From positions 378,650-436,252 of the forward strand of contig CAJNDS010002419.1 of NCBI GenBank assembly GCA_905221605.1: 57,603 bases of DNA, in the 5' to 3' direction. This document shows, piece by piece, positions 45,287 to 56,200 of this stretch (positions within the stretch are counted from its first letter, which is position 1; each line of letters begins with the position of its first letter). The notes beneath the pieces are model-generated. The model did not search any database. It had not been told where the DNA came from and saw only the letters and a list, made by a program, of their open reading frames with translations. The DNA comes from Symbiodinium natans (taxonomy: Eukaryota > Sar > Dinophyceae > Suessiales > Symbiodiniaceae). Position numbers and translations under genes: made by a program.

Positions 45287-47967
45287 CATGATCGACTATC
45301 AATGTTGTCTATGACGAATATCTACCACAAATCTCTCGTCTTTAGTATCGAGTATCCAAGATCTGTAATCACTACAATCTACTGTACAACCTCATATCTA
45401 GTTTCTCATGCTTCCTATCGATCGAATGCGCCGATCTAATCTCCAATGGGTCTGACATCTATAGTCTGTAGCTTCATCTTTAGCTAGAATATTCCCTCCC
45501 CCCCCCCCCCAAATGCCACTGCACAGTCCTCCGCATGCACGCTTGCATTCATCGCAACATGATGTCTGCACATTGTTTTTGAGCGGCTATAAGGCCACCG
45601 GGAGCCGGAATGATCGATGCCCGAGTGGCCCTGGGCTTAGTACAGGACCTTGGAGGGAAGGCCCAGGACGTCGAGGGCCTGGAAGTTTTTCCAGGACGTT
45701 TGGGGGCGATTTTTGCTTGGCCATTGCCAGTCGCGACCTTGAATGATACGAAGAGAGCCGAATCGTGGTTGAGAATGGTTGGGATGACACGGACAGAGCC
45801 AGCGGAAAGGATTCTCAGTTGAGGCCCGACAAGTAAGGTGGCTAGCTAGCCTTGCTGGACACAGTGTGCAAAGTCCATGAGCATCAAGCGCGGGCAGCTG
45901 CAGAACAGTTCAGTCATGAGGCCTGAGGCAACGGCCAGAAGTTCAGCTCAAACAAACTGTCCAGGCGACGGACATATCCCAACTCTGTTTGCATTCATGT
46001 AGGATTGACAAAGAGCCCGGATGTCCAAAAAAGCCGCACTAGTCACCATGACACATTAATTTGTGGTGCGCCTTTCTCGCAATGTGTCGCGACTTGCAAC
46101 ATGACATTTCAGACCTCCAACATGGGCTGTGCGTTGTTGGTTCAGGCAGTCAGGCAGGGTGGGCCATGTTTTCTTGTTTCGTGGGGTGGGGTGGAGGTTG
46201 GAACGGGCAGCTCACAAGAAGAAGAAACGCCGACTATCGAAAGAATCGTCCTTGAAAGTTCATCGAGCAAAAAAGAGAGAGAAAACATTTCAGGTGTCAG
46301 AGATGCAAAAGAACGTGCCCCTGTACGCGTTGGAAGGGGTGTGGGGGTCGCCAGCTCAGCCCGCTCAGCTGTTTGCTCACGCTTCGGTAAGGATGTTGCG
46401 GGTCATAGAAAGGAGGAGATCCGCTTTGCGAGAGCGTGCCATGATTGCATAGTCCCGGGTAGTTGGGTGGCATCGGCCATGTCCAGAAATGTCGTCCAGT
46501 AATGTCCAGTATATGTCAACGAATCTCAAGATCTCAAGTTTGCCGTCCATTACCTCAGGCCCCATGATTTCATCGTCACTCTGGTTGCGCAGAGGCAGCG
46601 GCTATGGACTTTCAGGGCAACGTGTCTGCTTGATGCAGACATTTGAATTTGCAAAGGGCGCAGCTGTGAGTGCATTGTGTTGGCGACGTGATATCCCTTG
46701 AAGGCGAGCCCACTCCGTTTAAACGTGCCACTTGCAATCCTTCAGCCACTGTGTAGCTGTTGCCGTCATGGCTCCCCCGAACAGGGAAGAAGAGAAGAAG
46801 GCCGAGGACGATGACCCTGCAAAGGTTCAGAGTCACAGGTTCTTCCTTCGTGCGCTTTCTGATCAAGGCGCAGCTTAAGGGGCTAACGCCACTAAGAAAG
46901 CTACAAGTTCCAGTCTCTGTGGCCTGACCATGCTGGACAGAGATCGCTGGCAGGCCATGAAGCCATGGATCGCGCAGCCAAGGAGCATGGGGCACGTCTG
47001 TGACCTTCAGCTGCCTGTAGCTACTTTCCTCTGCCGATGCGCAGGATGTTGGTGGGAGCAGTCGGTCTTTCGATGGTCGTCAAAGGCCGGGCATCTGCAA
47101 GCCCCCGCCCGCATTTTAGGGCAGTGCTAGGGCACTGCTGCCGCTAGAACAAGTTGTCCCGATCAGAGCTTTGACAAAGTGGCCTCGCATGCTCAGTCTC
47201 CTGGAGTTCTTCGATCGCTTAGCGCGACGACACGCGGCCAACGTATCACGCCTGAGTCCCGTCGAAAAGGGGCAACAAAGACTGACAAAAGCAGATAGAA
47301 GGATTCGGTATGGAGGGGTCAAACGAATTTGCATCGCCGAGGCCTTCTGGCTTCCGCTTGAGCCCTCGGTACAGTGGACCTCCTCTGGTCTGCCATGCCA
47401 GTTTGATGGCAGCACTAGCCTGAAAGCAGTGTCGGTTGGTCTCTAGACCGGCTCTGTTGTTCTATGAGGCACAAACCTGTACAGCCGAATGAATGTGTTT
47501 TGGCGGTCACCTGGCAGGAGTTTGTATGCCTGATGTTTTCCTGGCTGCCATGCGTCGATGCGAGTATTGCTGAACAACAGCAGGTGTACAGAAGTCAAGC
47601 TTCAGGAGTAGAAAGCCTGTGCGCGAGCAATGCAACCGTTGCAACCCCAGAAATCTGAAACCCGATGGAACCCACGTGGTGCGAACGATTGCTTATGCGT
47701 GGCAGGCCCATGAATGTATCCGCATGGAAGATCATGTATTTAAGCCAGTCCGTAGCTGCCGGTAGCTTGTCCCATGCTTCACACGCCTTAGAAGACGCAT
47801 TGCAGGACAACTAGCGCTCGCTCTGTTGCCAGATCCGATGGCCTGAGTTCAAAGGCTGCTCCGAAAACTTACGCCTTGCGCTGCTGCTCCGGTATCCTCC
47901 GGCTGCACTGTGGTTCTTGTGGCAGCCCTGTGCCGCCCTACCGGAACTGGAATGGCTCGCGCAATGC

Positions 47968-50201
47968 ATGGTTTGCTGTCCCTTGAGCCCCTTGGAGTCC
48001 AGTTCCATGGACTTCGAGGCATTGGGCATAGGGCTGCGAGGCGGCAAGCTTTGGGGCTTGGCCGGGGCCATTTCCAGACTTGGCAAAAGGCACCAATGGG
48101 ATGAGGCACTGCATCTGCTGGAAACAGTTGACCAAGCCTGCTGGCCAATTCGACCAGACGCTGCAGCATTCAATGCGGGCATGAAAGTCATGGCCGTGCT
48201 TCGTAGATGGCGGCAAGTGGTACAAACTTTCGAACGCATGCAAGACATGCTGACCAGACCGACCGTCGTCACCCTTGGGAGCGTGATGAACAGCCTAGTT
48301 CAAGGCAGCAGGAGGAGTCTTTTCGGCAAGACCTGGCTACGAGCCACGGCCCTCCTTGCCGAGTCCAAAATTGCGATGCGTGGCGACGGCGTGGTGCTGC
48401 TGAATACTCTCCTGGCAGCCAGTGGCATTGAGGACTGCTGGCAGGTCAGCATGCAAACCCTGCAGGAGGCAGCTTGGCTGCTTGTTGAAACAGATGTCAT
48501 ATCATGGAACTCTGCGGTGGCAGCTTCGCAGAAGAGATGGACAAACGGGCTGCTTTGCATTGCCTCGCTGCGCGCGTGCTCTTTGGTTTGTGACGCCATC
48601 TCCTTCAACTCTGCAGCACGCTGCTGTGCAGGTGCGCTGCAGTGGCAACGAGTACTTCTTTTCATGGGCACCCCCGGCATGCTCAGCACTCCAGGTATAA
48701 ATGCAGGCATGACCAGCCTTTCTCGAAGAAGCTTGTGGCAGCAGGTGGGAGGAACTTGGAAGAACCAAAGGGAAGTTGCCCGAGCCTACAGGGGCCAGGG
48801 GTAGTTTGGTTGGAGCCGTTTCTGTTCGTGTTGCAGGCCCATGCACCCCTGAGGTTGTCAATGTTTTGGGGAGGCTTACGTCTGGCTTTGATGGCCTACG
48901 AGCAGACACTCTCTCCGTCGGAACGAGCATGGATGCCCTTCAGATCGCCAAACTCTGGTTCAGAGCACTGGATGCAGGCTTCATGTGGGAGGAAAGGGGC
49001 CTGCTGCCAGATACGGCCACTTGGAACAGGATGTGCACAAGCAGCTCCACGACGAGCTGGCATCGAGCCTTCGTGGCACTGGACCGCTTTCAGCTCAAGT
49101 TCTTAAGGTCAGATGCCGTGACTTATTGCTCTCTGGCTTCAGCGTGTAGCTCCTTCAGCGGTTGGAGACAGTCTGTGTGGGTGCTGACGAAGTCCTGGCA
49201 CAGTGACGTCATGAACCCACCTACAAAGACCCACCTAGATGACCTCTTGTTGCCGGTGATTTCACTTGGAGCTTGTGTCAAAGGTGCAATGTGGGAAAGT
49301 GCCCTAGAACTCGCAGATAGCAAGCTGGTGAAGTCGCAGAGCCTTTCGGGCCCATTGGGCACTGGCTTGGTGTCCTTGACAGAGGGCCAAAGCAAGCTCT
49401 CGCAATGGGAAGCATCAGTCCAGCTCCTGGAGCAAGAGGCTTGGCGAGATGGAAAGCCTGCCTTACAAGTCTTCAGCGCGGCAGCCAGCACCAGCGCCCG
49501 CCCCAGTTTTTCATGGTTTTTCCCCACACGGCATGATTCGAGACACCGGCCTGTCTCATCTTGATCAGAAAATAAAACATCGCCTTAAGAGCGCAGGGGG
49601 ACGGCGCCTTACGAGATTTTAAGAGTCTGAACTCACATGGAACTGCACTTCCTAGTACTTAACTGCCCTAAACCCTAAACTAAACCCTCAAGGCCTCGAG
49701 GCGAGCTGTTGGCGTGTGACGCCGCAGCTGCTCCAGCGAATGCGGGGGACTTCTTTGCGCAGCGACGTCATAAGCCTCAACTCTGCAGCCGCGAGCTGTG
49801 GGGCTGCCACACAGTGGCGAATCGCAGTGTCCCTGTCCGACGAACTCCGGCAGGTCGCCCTTGAATGGAGCGATGTCACTTATGGACTTCTTGTCTCAGC
49901 CTGCTCGAGCAGGTGGCGCATGGCCATAAAACACATCTCCGATGTGCCAGAATCATGGCTGTCGAGCGCCACACTTGGTTCCGCGATCAGCTCATGCAGC
50001 AAGGGGACGCGCTGGATGGAAGCTTGGAGTCTTTTTATACAGCACGGCTTGGCTCAGAGAGCCTTTGACCGCTGGTACCCGGCCTTTGAAGCTGCTGTTT
50101 CGGCATCCTCCTTTGCAGGCCAGCACCGGACCACACGCCACCAGTTAGCGCTAGCGCGGAATGACTTGCTGCGTGCGTTACGAAAGGTGCTGCAGACTTG
50201 A
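47968..50201 (+). CDS. Pentatricopeptide-repeat (PPR) protein, three exons
   Basis: Exons 47968-48667, 48837-49477 and 49728-50201 give 604 residues in phase. The protein is a string of degenerate 35-residue helical hairpins. Recognisable PPR second-helix starts include RPDAAAFNAGMK, TDVISWNSAV, CDAISFNSAAR, LPDTATWNRM, RSDAVTYCSLASAC, RSDVISLNSAAASC and WSDVTYGLLVSAC. PPR proteins bind single-stranded RNA and in algae mostly act on plastid or mitochondrial transcripts. The ATG at 47968 is the first in a frame open from 47815; the hydrophobic text just before it (LRLALLLRYPPAALW) might be a leader if an upstream exon supplies the start, so the N-terminus is uncertain. Both introns are GC-AG: ATGG|GCACCC to TGCAG|GCCC, and TTCAGC|GCGGCA to CCGCAG|CTG. 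No C-terminal editing (DYW) domain is present. Confidence 0.8.
49478..49727 (+). other. GC-AG intron of the PPR gene with telomere-like insert
   Basis: 250 nt. Removing it joins ALQVFS to LLQRMRGTSLRSDVIS, a continuous PPR hairpin. It carries CCCTAAACCCTAAA followed by CTAAACCC (49666-49689), close to its 3' end. Confidence 0.65.
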
Positions 50202-51763
50202 GTCGTGCTCTTGTGGCAAACTTAGTAGTAGAGTAGGTACATCTAGATAACCTTTAACTTCTTTCAGGTAGCCCCTATATAATCCCAAATCCTGCTGCAA
50301 GCCAGCAGTCTAAGAAGTCTCACTCCCAACCATTGGGTCGGCACTGCTAGGCCCGTCCAAGTGAGTAATGCCATACACTGTGCACTTTTGTGAATGACGA
50401 TACACGCTCATAGCTTCGGTTTTTTGGGCCTCAAGCACACAAAGGAAAGCAAACAATGCAGCCGACTGTGGACATGCACAGCCGGATGCGCTTCGACGCG
50501 CCTCCTTCGTGCCTTCGTTCGGAGAGCACGACCAATTAAACTGTACATGTCCTTCTTTCCCGGGAGGGCTACAGGACAATTGCTTACATCAACTGCATGC
50601 CGGCCCGCTGACCTGAGTTTGAGGGCTCTCAGGGCACCCCTTGTAAACGAAAAGCAAACTGGCATCGACTTACCTTGGCAAGAGTGGCCAGCCAGGGTGG
50701 AGTTGTCCTGCTGGGCTAAAAGGGTTGCACGAAAACTCAACAAGCAACAAGCCTGCCAAGCTCACACGAGGCAAAATGCCCCAAGTTCTGTTGGGTTGAA
50801 GGCAGCAATGATTTGTGGATCACGCCGGGGTTGACATCACACGGTCTATATAGTCGACCGGGCACGTGCTGGAACAGACAGTGGACAGTCCAGCCGCAGA
50901 GTGCTGCCTGTGTAATCTTAAAACAATGCGACCCTGCTAGCCCTCAACCCCGTAAGCATACAAGCCTGTTCCGAGTGGAGCCCTGAGCCCCTTTGCCCCA
51001 ACCCGAACACCCTGAACCTGTCGGAAGGCCGCAGCTTGTGTCTGCCACCAACCACCGTGAAACAATTCACAAGTCGCCAGCTGCAACATCCGTAGGACCG
51101 GTGGGCCAGTTTACGCTGTCGTTAAGCTTAGATCCTCCATGAATCGCGTCTTCTTTTGCTAAATTTGGCGAAGAAGCGTTGTTGCTCAGGCCTTGAAGCG
51201 ACAGTCATGTTGTGCAACATGGTTTGTTGACCGCAGGTGGTTTATTCACAGCTGGAGCATAGTTGAATTGACATCTCTGTGTTCATAGTTCCCCTGAAAT
51301 TCTTATCACCCAAGCAGAAGCATTGAGCCCCAACCCATGTTGACGGCACGATGCTACAACGCATGGTGTCTCCCAACGCCGAGCTACAGGCCCAGGCCGG
51401 TTGCACAGGTTGCAGTGTAACAGACGTGTCAACTCCGCACTTTGACCTGGGGTTCTGGGTTTGCTGGTGTGTGATGTATGTTTGAAAAGGAATAGATCAT
51501 GGGCAATTGCCCGCCATGGGATGTCTCGGGTTGCGACGTAAGGTTGTAGGTGCCAGGCTTCGAAGCCCATGTGGGGATTGTGGGGTGCGTAGTTTTGAAC
51601 TCAAAATCAGGGCGTGAGACCAGGAAATGCTAAGGCGTATGACTGGTGTTTGTGTGCGGTCCACGTGAATCCGACACCTGGAACATCCTGATTCCTAATC
51701 TGGCGTTTGGGGTACAGCTTCAATGTTTCAACAGTTGCCTTTATCGGTCAACGACACACGTGA
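50202..51763. other. Spacer between the PPR gene and the long repeat-built frame
   Basis: A 146-codon + frame (50394-50834) shows no family motif and I do not support it as a gene. Nothing else was seen. The stop at 51761-51763 bounds the next frame on its left. Confidence 0.5.
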
Positions 51764-51817
51764 ACCGGCCCTGGCCCTGCAAAGCCCCGGCAGCTTCTGT
51801 CCACCTGCCAGGATATA

Positions 51818-53254
51818 ATGTTGGGTTCTACGCCGTTCACCATGGTTGGTGACATTCTGGCAAAGAAGATTCATCTCACTATTCCATTGCAGCACAAGAT
51901 GCTGGAAGAAGTGCATGAGGCACCTACAACTGCTGACCCTCATCCCCGAGCGTCACGGTTGTTGAGCTTCAGCGCAGCTGGTTTGGGGCATGTGCAAGGC
52001 CTTCACTTTTCGTCATGGCAAACTCGCAAACTTCAAATCCGGGCAGTTTTCCCGAAATTAAAGTTTGCGGGTGCGTTTATGTCTGTGGCGCACATGTGCC
52101 TTGCACCCCGGCCTCCAGGAAATGGGACGAGGGCCGGATTCTCGACTTTGCTTCACGGTCCAATACTGCAAAATCGGGAGCAGGATGGTTCTTTGTGGGT
52201 TTGTAGTTTGCAGTTTTTTGTGCAGCCAAATCATGGAATACTGCATTTGCACGAGGCATCAGTCGTGAAGGTGTTTCTCAGCTACGATTCCTGTCTTGGA
52301 GTCGTGAACTGTTGGCATGCTAGACGGGCACATGCATTTCAAGTGCCAATCCGTGCGCAGCCGGCATGGCTTCTGCAATCCGTCCAGCGTTCTGAGGCTG
52401 AAGTGGGCAGCTGGTGCATACATATCAGCGGAATGACCATGCTCAAAGCATTGCTTGAAGTTTGCTCGGTGCCGACCTCAACACTGCGAGTCGCTCAGTG
52501 CGTTTCCTTGCCAACTGGCGTCGTCTCGATGGGTCCTGATCCGTTTGGCTGGGGACGGACGCGACGAAAGAAAGCTCAAATCTGCCTGGCGTCGCATGAG
52601 CCTCCAGTAGCCCGGCCTGCTGTAGTCCAGCCGCTTGTGTCCAAGGCTCCACTTCGCTGGCTTTTGCTCGACCTTGTGAATGTCGTTGCGAGCCCTCGGC
52701 CTTGTAAGGGTCCCATCAAATCTGCATTCCAGGTGCCCCGCCGGCTTCAAGCGGTGACGAAGCTGAAAGCCATGCCACATCATCTAGTGCCCAGCACAGA
52801 CGCAGCCACCGCCTATGAGATTGACTTTGAAGCTTGTTCGGTGCCTACCTCAACAGTGCGAGCTGGACCTTTCCTCCATCTGCGGGGTTGTTTGATCACT
52901 GGCATCAGTTCCGTGGGTCCTTCATTCAGGGTGGTATTTGCACGTCCTGCAGTCAGAGGCTGTCGTGGTAGTGTCGCCCGTGCAGCATTTCAGAAGTCCT
53001 GGCTCCAACCAGGCCACATGCATCTCCAGTCGACTTCTGTGGTCGATGAGGCCTTGAACCGGGGTTCGCTATTGATGTGTCGTCTGCATCTGAGGGACGG
53101 AGCTGCATTTTCGCGGTGGGTGCCGTGCATGCCTAGTTGTAGCAGTTGGTCGGCCTCTGCAAAGCTGGTTCTGCGATGCTCTTGGCAAAAGTCGCACTCT
53201 GTCTCTTGTCCTCGACGTCCAAAATGCCAGCCTCCTCAGTATCTATTTCTTTGA
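51818..53254 (+). CDS. Unknown protein built of duplicated segments, first open part
   Basis: The frame is open from 51764; the first ATG is 51818 (MLGSTPFTMVG). It runs 478 codons to a TGA at 53252-53254, after which the same frame is open again. It contains CSVPTSTLRVAQ then VVSMGPDPFGWGR, and a diverged second copy, CSVPTSTVRAGP then ISSVGPSFRVVF, which shows internal repetition. Its 52358-52819 segment recurs at 56108-56569 in the following frame, in the same register. Composition is rich in Ser, Leu, Arg, Ala, Val and Cys. No membrane pattern, catalytic motif or known repeat family recognised. The TGA may lie in an intron, be a real end, or be a mutation or assembly error. Confidence 0.5.
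   Translation: MLGSTPFTMVGDILAKKIHLTIPLQHKMLEEVHEAPTTADPHPRASRLLSFSAAGLGHVQGLHFSSWQTRKLQIRAVFPKLKFAGAFMSVAHMCLAPRPPGNGTRAGFSTLLHGPILQNREQDGSLWVCSLQFFVQPNHGILHLHEASVVKVFLSYDSCLGVVNCWHARRAHAFQVPIRAQPAWLLQSVQRSEAEVGSWCIHISGMTMLKALLEVCSVPTSTLRVAQCVSLPTGVVSMGPDPFGWGRTRRKKAQICLASHEPPVARPAVVQPLVSKAPLRWLLLDLVNVVASPRPCKGPIKSAFQVPRRLQAVTKLKAMPHHLVPSTDAATAYEIDFEACSVPTSTVRAGPFLHLRGCLITGISSVGPSFRVVFARPAVRGCRGSVARAAFQKSWLQPGHMHLQSTSVVDEALNRGSLLMCRLHLRDGAAFSRWVPCMPSCSSWSASAKLVLRCSWQKSHSVSCPRRPKCQPPQYLFL
52358..52819 (+). repeat. 462-bp segmental duplication, copy A
   Basis: Nearly identical to 56108-56569, offset 3750 bp (a multiple of three). It ends at TATGAG; here the next bases are ATTGAC, while the other copy continues with the donor-like GTAAGT. 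Confidence 0.95.
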
Positions 53255-56200
53255 GCAGAACTTAGTTCACCATGCAGCCCTTTTGTGGTTTTGTCCTCCA
53301 CGCTATGGCAGCCAGTCGCACTGCGAACCAAGCAAGCTCGACAGATGCGGCAGCCGACATTGCCCCGCATGTCCCTACGGAGTTCCTCCAGAATGGCATC
53401 TCAGCTTCCAGCAGGCATGTCCATTCATTGTGGTTTGGCCTACAACCCACTACTCCATTGCGGGGAAGTTTGTAATGGCTTCTGTGTCAGGCGTGTTGCC
53501 CGACTGAGGTGGTTCGCCTTCAAGATGCTCACGCCGAATCCGGATGGGTTGAGCACCCAAGTTCACCAGGTGCTGAAGGTCCACCCCTGCCGGTTTGGGC
53601 TGTGTGAAGTCACCGCGTGTCCGCGCATCCCGTACCTCTCCAGCTTTGCAACGGCCATTCTGGCACACATGCTTGAGAAGCACTCGTTGCATCCATGCAA
53701 AAGCCAGCTCCTCCAGCTTCAAACTGCTGTTTGGGCAGACCTCAGTTCGATTGCAGAGGCCGCTGGTTGCACGACAAACCAGTCCTGCGCAACAAAGTGG
53801 TTCCTTGGATTACAGGCCGCATCAGCGGGACGGATGCGGCAGCCGACAATGCCCCGCGTGTCCCTACGGAGTTCCTCCAGAATGGCATCTCAGCTTCCTG
53901 CAGGCAGGTCCATTCATTGTGGTTTGGCCTACAACCCACTACTCCATTGCGGGTGTAATGGCTTCTGTGTCAGGCGTGTTGCCCGATTGAGGTGGTTCGC
54001 CTTCAAGATGCTCACGCCGAATCCGGATGGGTTGAGCACCCAAGTCCAGGTGCTGAACATTTCGCCACCATTCACCCCATCAGGTGTGTCGCTTGCGGGC
54101 TCGACCTCAGCATGTATCTCCTGGTTCGGGGAGTCGTTGAAGGCATTTCTGCAACATTCGCAGCGAAGGGAAGAATTGGGGAATCTAGAGGCCCGACGTC
54201 TTCATATTGTTCAGCTTGTGGAGCTTGATGCTTCTCTCGGGGTCGTCAGCTTGGCAGGATCCGGGGTTCTAGCGCTGGCGCGTTTCCCGAGCTTCAGCGT
54301 GCCGGCTTTACCCGTGCTGATGCGCCACTGCTGCAAGTGCCGCTCCAAACTGATCATCGCAGTCTGCACAGGGGAACAGTCTATCATCAGAAAATCCCAC
54401 GTGCGGTTGGTGTCGGTTCAACATGTAGCACACCCGTCGTGCTTCTATCATGAAGTGTATGGCAGTTGTAGTGAAGGAGCAGGACTGGTTCTTGTGAAGA
54501 TGCTGAATGTAGGGTCATCGTCTGCAGATCCTGCCGCAGCTGCCTGCCAGCTGTCCGCAGTCTCTACAGCGCCACGGCTAAGATGCCACCTGGCAGCTGC
54601 ACGCCGAGTGGCATCGCTGGGCGAGAGGCGCATCTCCGACATTTCTCGGGTGTTGCCTTCTGTGACGATGCAGAAGTGCCGTCCCGGGTCTTTTCCAGGT
54701 GCCCTCAGAACAGTGCTTCGGTTTTGTGCAGTACTTCAGCGGGACAAGCTCGCTCCCAGGCTCACGCTCAGTTGGGTCTCGCTGCCATGGGGGCAAGTTG
54801 CGGTGTCGCACCTGTTGGTCATGACAAAGTCTGTCAGCCTGAACTGCATTCCCGGAGTTTCAGCTTTTGTGGAGGCGAGGCAGGGGCGATCCCAGCTGAA
54901 AAGTGCCCTTGCGCATCTGGCGTCGCGTCCGTGGCCAGCGACCGGGCCTGGCGTGCTTGAACTGGGGCTTTGGTGCGTGCCTGCTTCTGCAGCAGAGTCA
55001 GTTTGCATCAGAATGAAATTTCAGCTGGTTTCAGCATTGCGGAGTGTGAGTTTTCGCCGGCCGTGGCAACAGCGGCATCCGTCTTTCTTCCAGCTTTTAG
55101 GCTTCAAAGCCGTTGCATGCCCAACAAGCTGCAAAAGCAGTTCGCTGTTGAGAACGGCGTTGGACGACCGACGGCAAAGCATTGTTTGGTGCCCGGTTCT
55201 CATTTCTGAGACGGACATGGTGCTTTTGATGATTCCTGTGGGGCAGTCCATCTGTCCATCTCAAGGCCGCCAACTCAAAGCGCCAAGCCGGACATCCTTT
55301 TGTTTTGATGAGCCGCACCGCGCCAGGTGCCGGAGTCCTGCGTTCTTGATTTTGGCGCAGGCCAAGAGGCAATCATCGCGGAGTCAGGTTGGCACTCAAG
55401 CTTTCCTGCTGAGAGCCTTGCCACGGTTGAAAGCTGGCATAATTTCGCTACTGTGCTTGTCCTTGCCACCTCCATGCTCAGATCGGCTCATATCCACCTA
55501 CTCAAATGTTGCGTCTTGTCTGTGGCGAACTCGGACAGCGCGGATCGCCGTCACTTCTAGCCTGAGAAGGTGCGGACAACGGCACACCTTTATGCAACAA
55601 AAGTTGGTCCGGCACCGAGTCGTCCATTCTCTCGAGCATGACGTGGGCTTGCATCGAGCTTCAGCATTGCCATCTTGGCCCGCGGTCAGCGCTTCCACCT
55701 TCACACGGCTTCCATGGAATGTCTCAAGCTGTGGAAGGTTGACTTGGGAACGGCTCTGGCTGGGGCAATCTCGCAAGCAACAACATGGGCAATATTTGGA
55801 CAGGGTTCGGGTTTTGATGACACTCGGCCGCTGGTCACCCATCAGGGCGCATGGCAGTTCGACAAGTCCGGGCCAACTGCATCGAGGTTTGATGTGGCAT
55901 GCGCAGCTCTATGAAGCGCTCACAAAAGAAAGACAGGAGGTGCTCGGTCTGAGGGTGCTCGACTCGGTTTCGCTCATTGAGTTCTCAGCCCCAGATCGGC
56001 AAAAGCAGCGGTCGGCATCTTCACCGCGGTCCGGGCACCTGGCGTCTTTGGCATCCTTCATCATTCTCCAGAGCCAGGTGTTCTCTTTTGGCGTCGTGAC
56101 TCCTGTCCAGCCGGCATGGCTTCTGCAATCCGTCCAGCGTTCTGAGGCTGAAGTGGGCAGCTGGTGCATGCATATCAGCGGAATGACCATGCTCAAAGCA

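Larger units (their letters stand above)
40062..47967. other. Repeat island and flanks, no recognisable gene
   Basis: 40.2-45.3 kb is dominated by repeats described separately. 45.3-47.9 kb is less repetitive but I see no family motif; its open frames are under 170 codons, overlap each other and lack protein-like content. Telomere-like CCTAAACCC motifs occur at 44139-44170 and near 44293. Confidence 0.55.

Noticed and set aside
44606-45439. A 277-codon frame rich in His-Thr-Asp
   Set aside because: It is a translation of the ACACAG array; all frames of that array are open.
53283-53507. Alternative frame reading CPACPYGVPPEWHLSF in both duplicated blocks
   Set aside because: It is open only within the block and stops just after it, whereas the frame chosen stays open for 4.3 kb.
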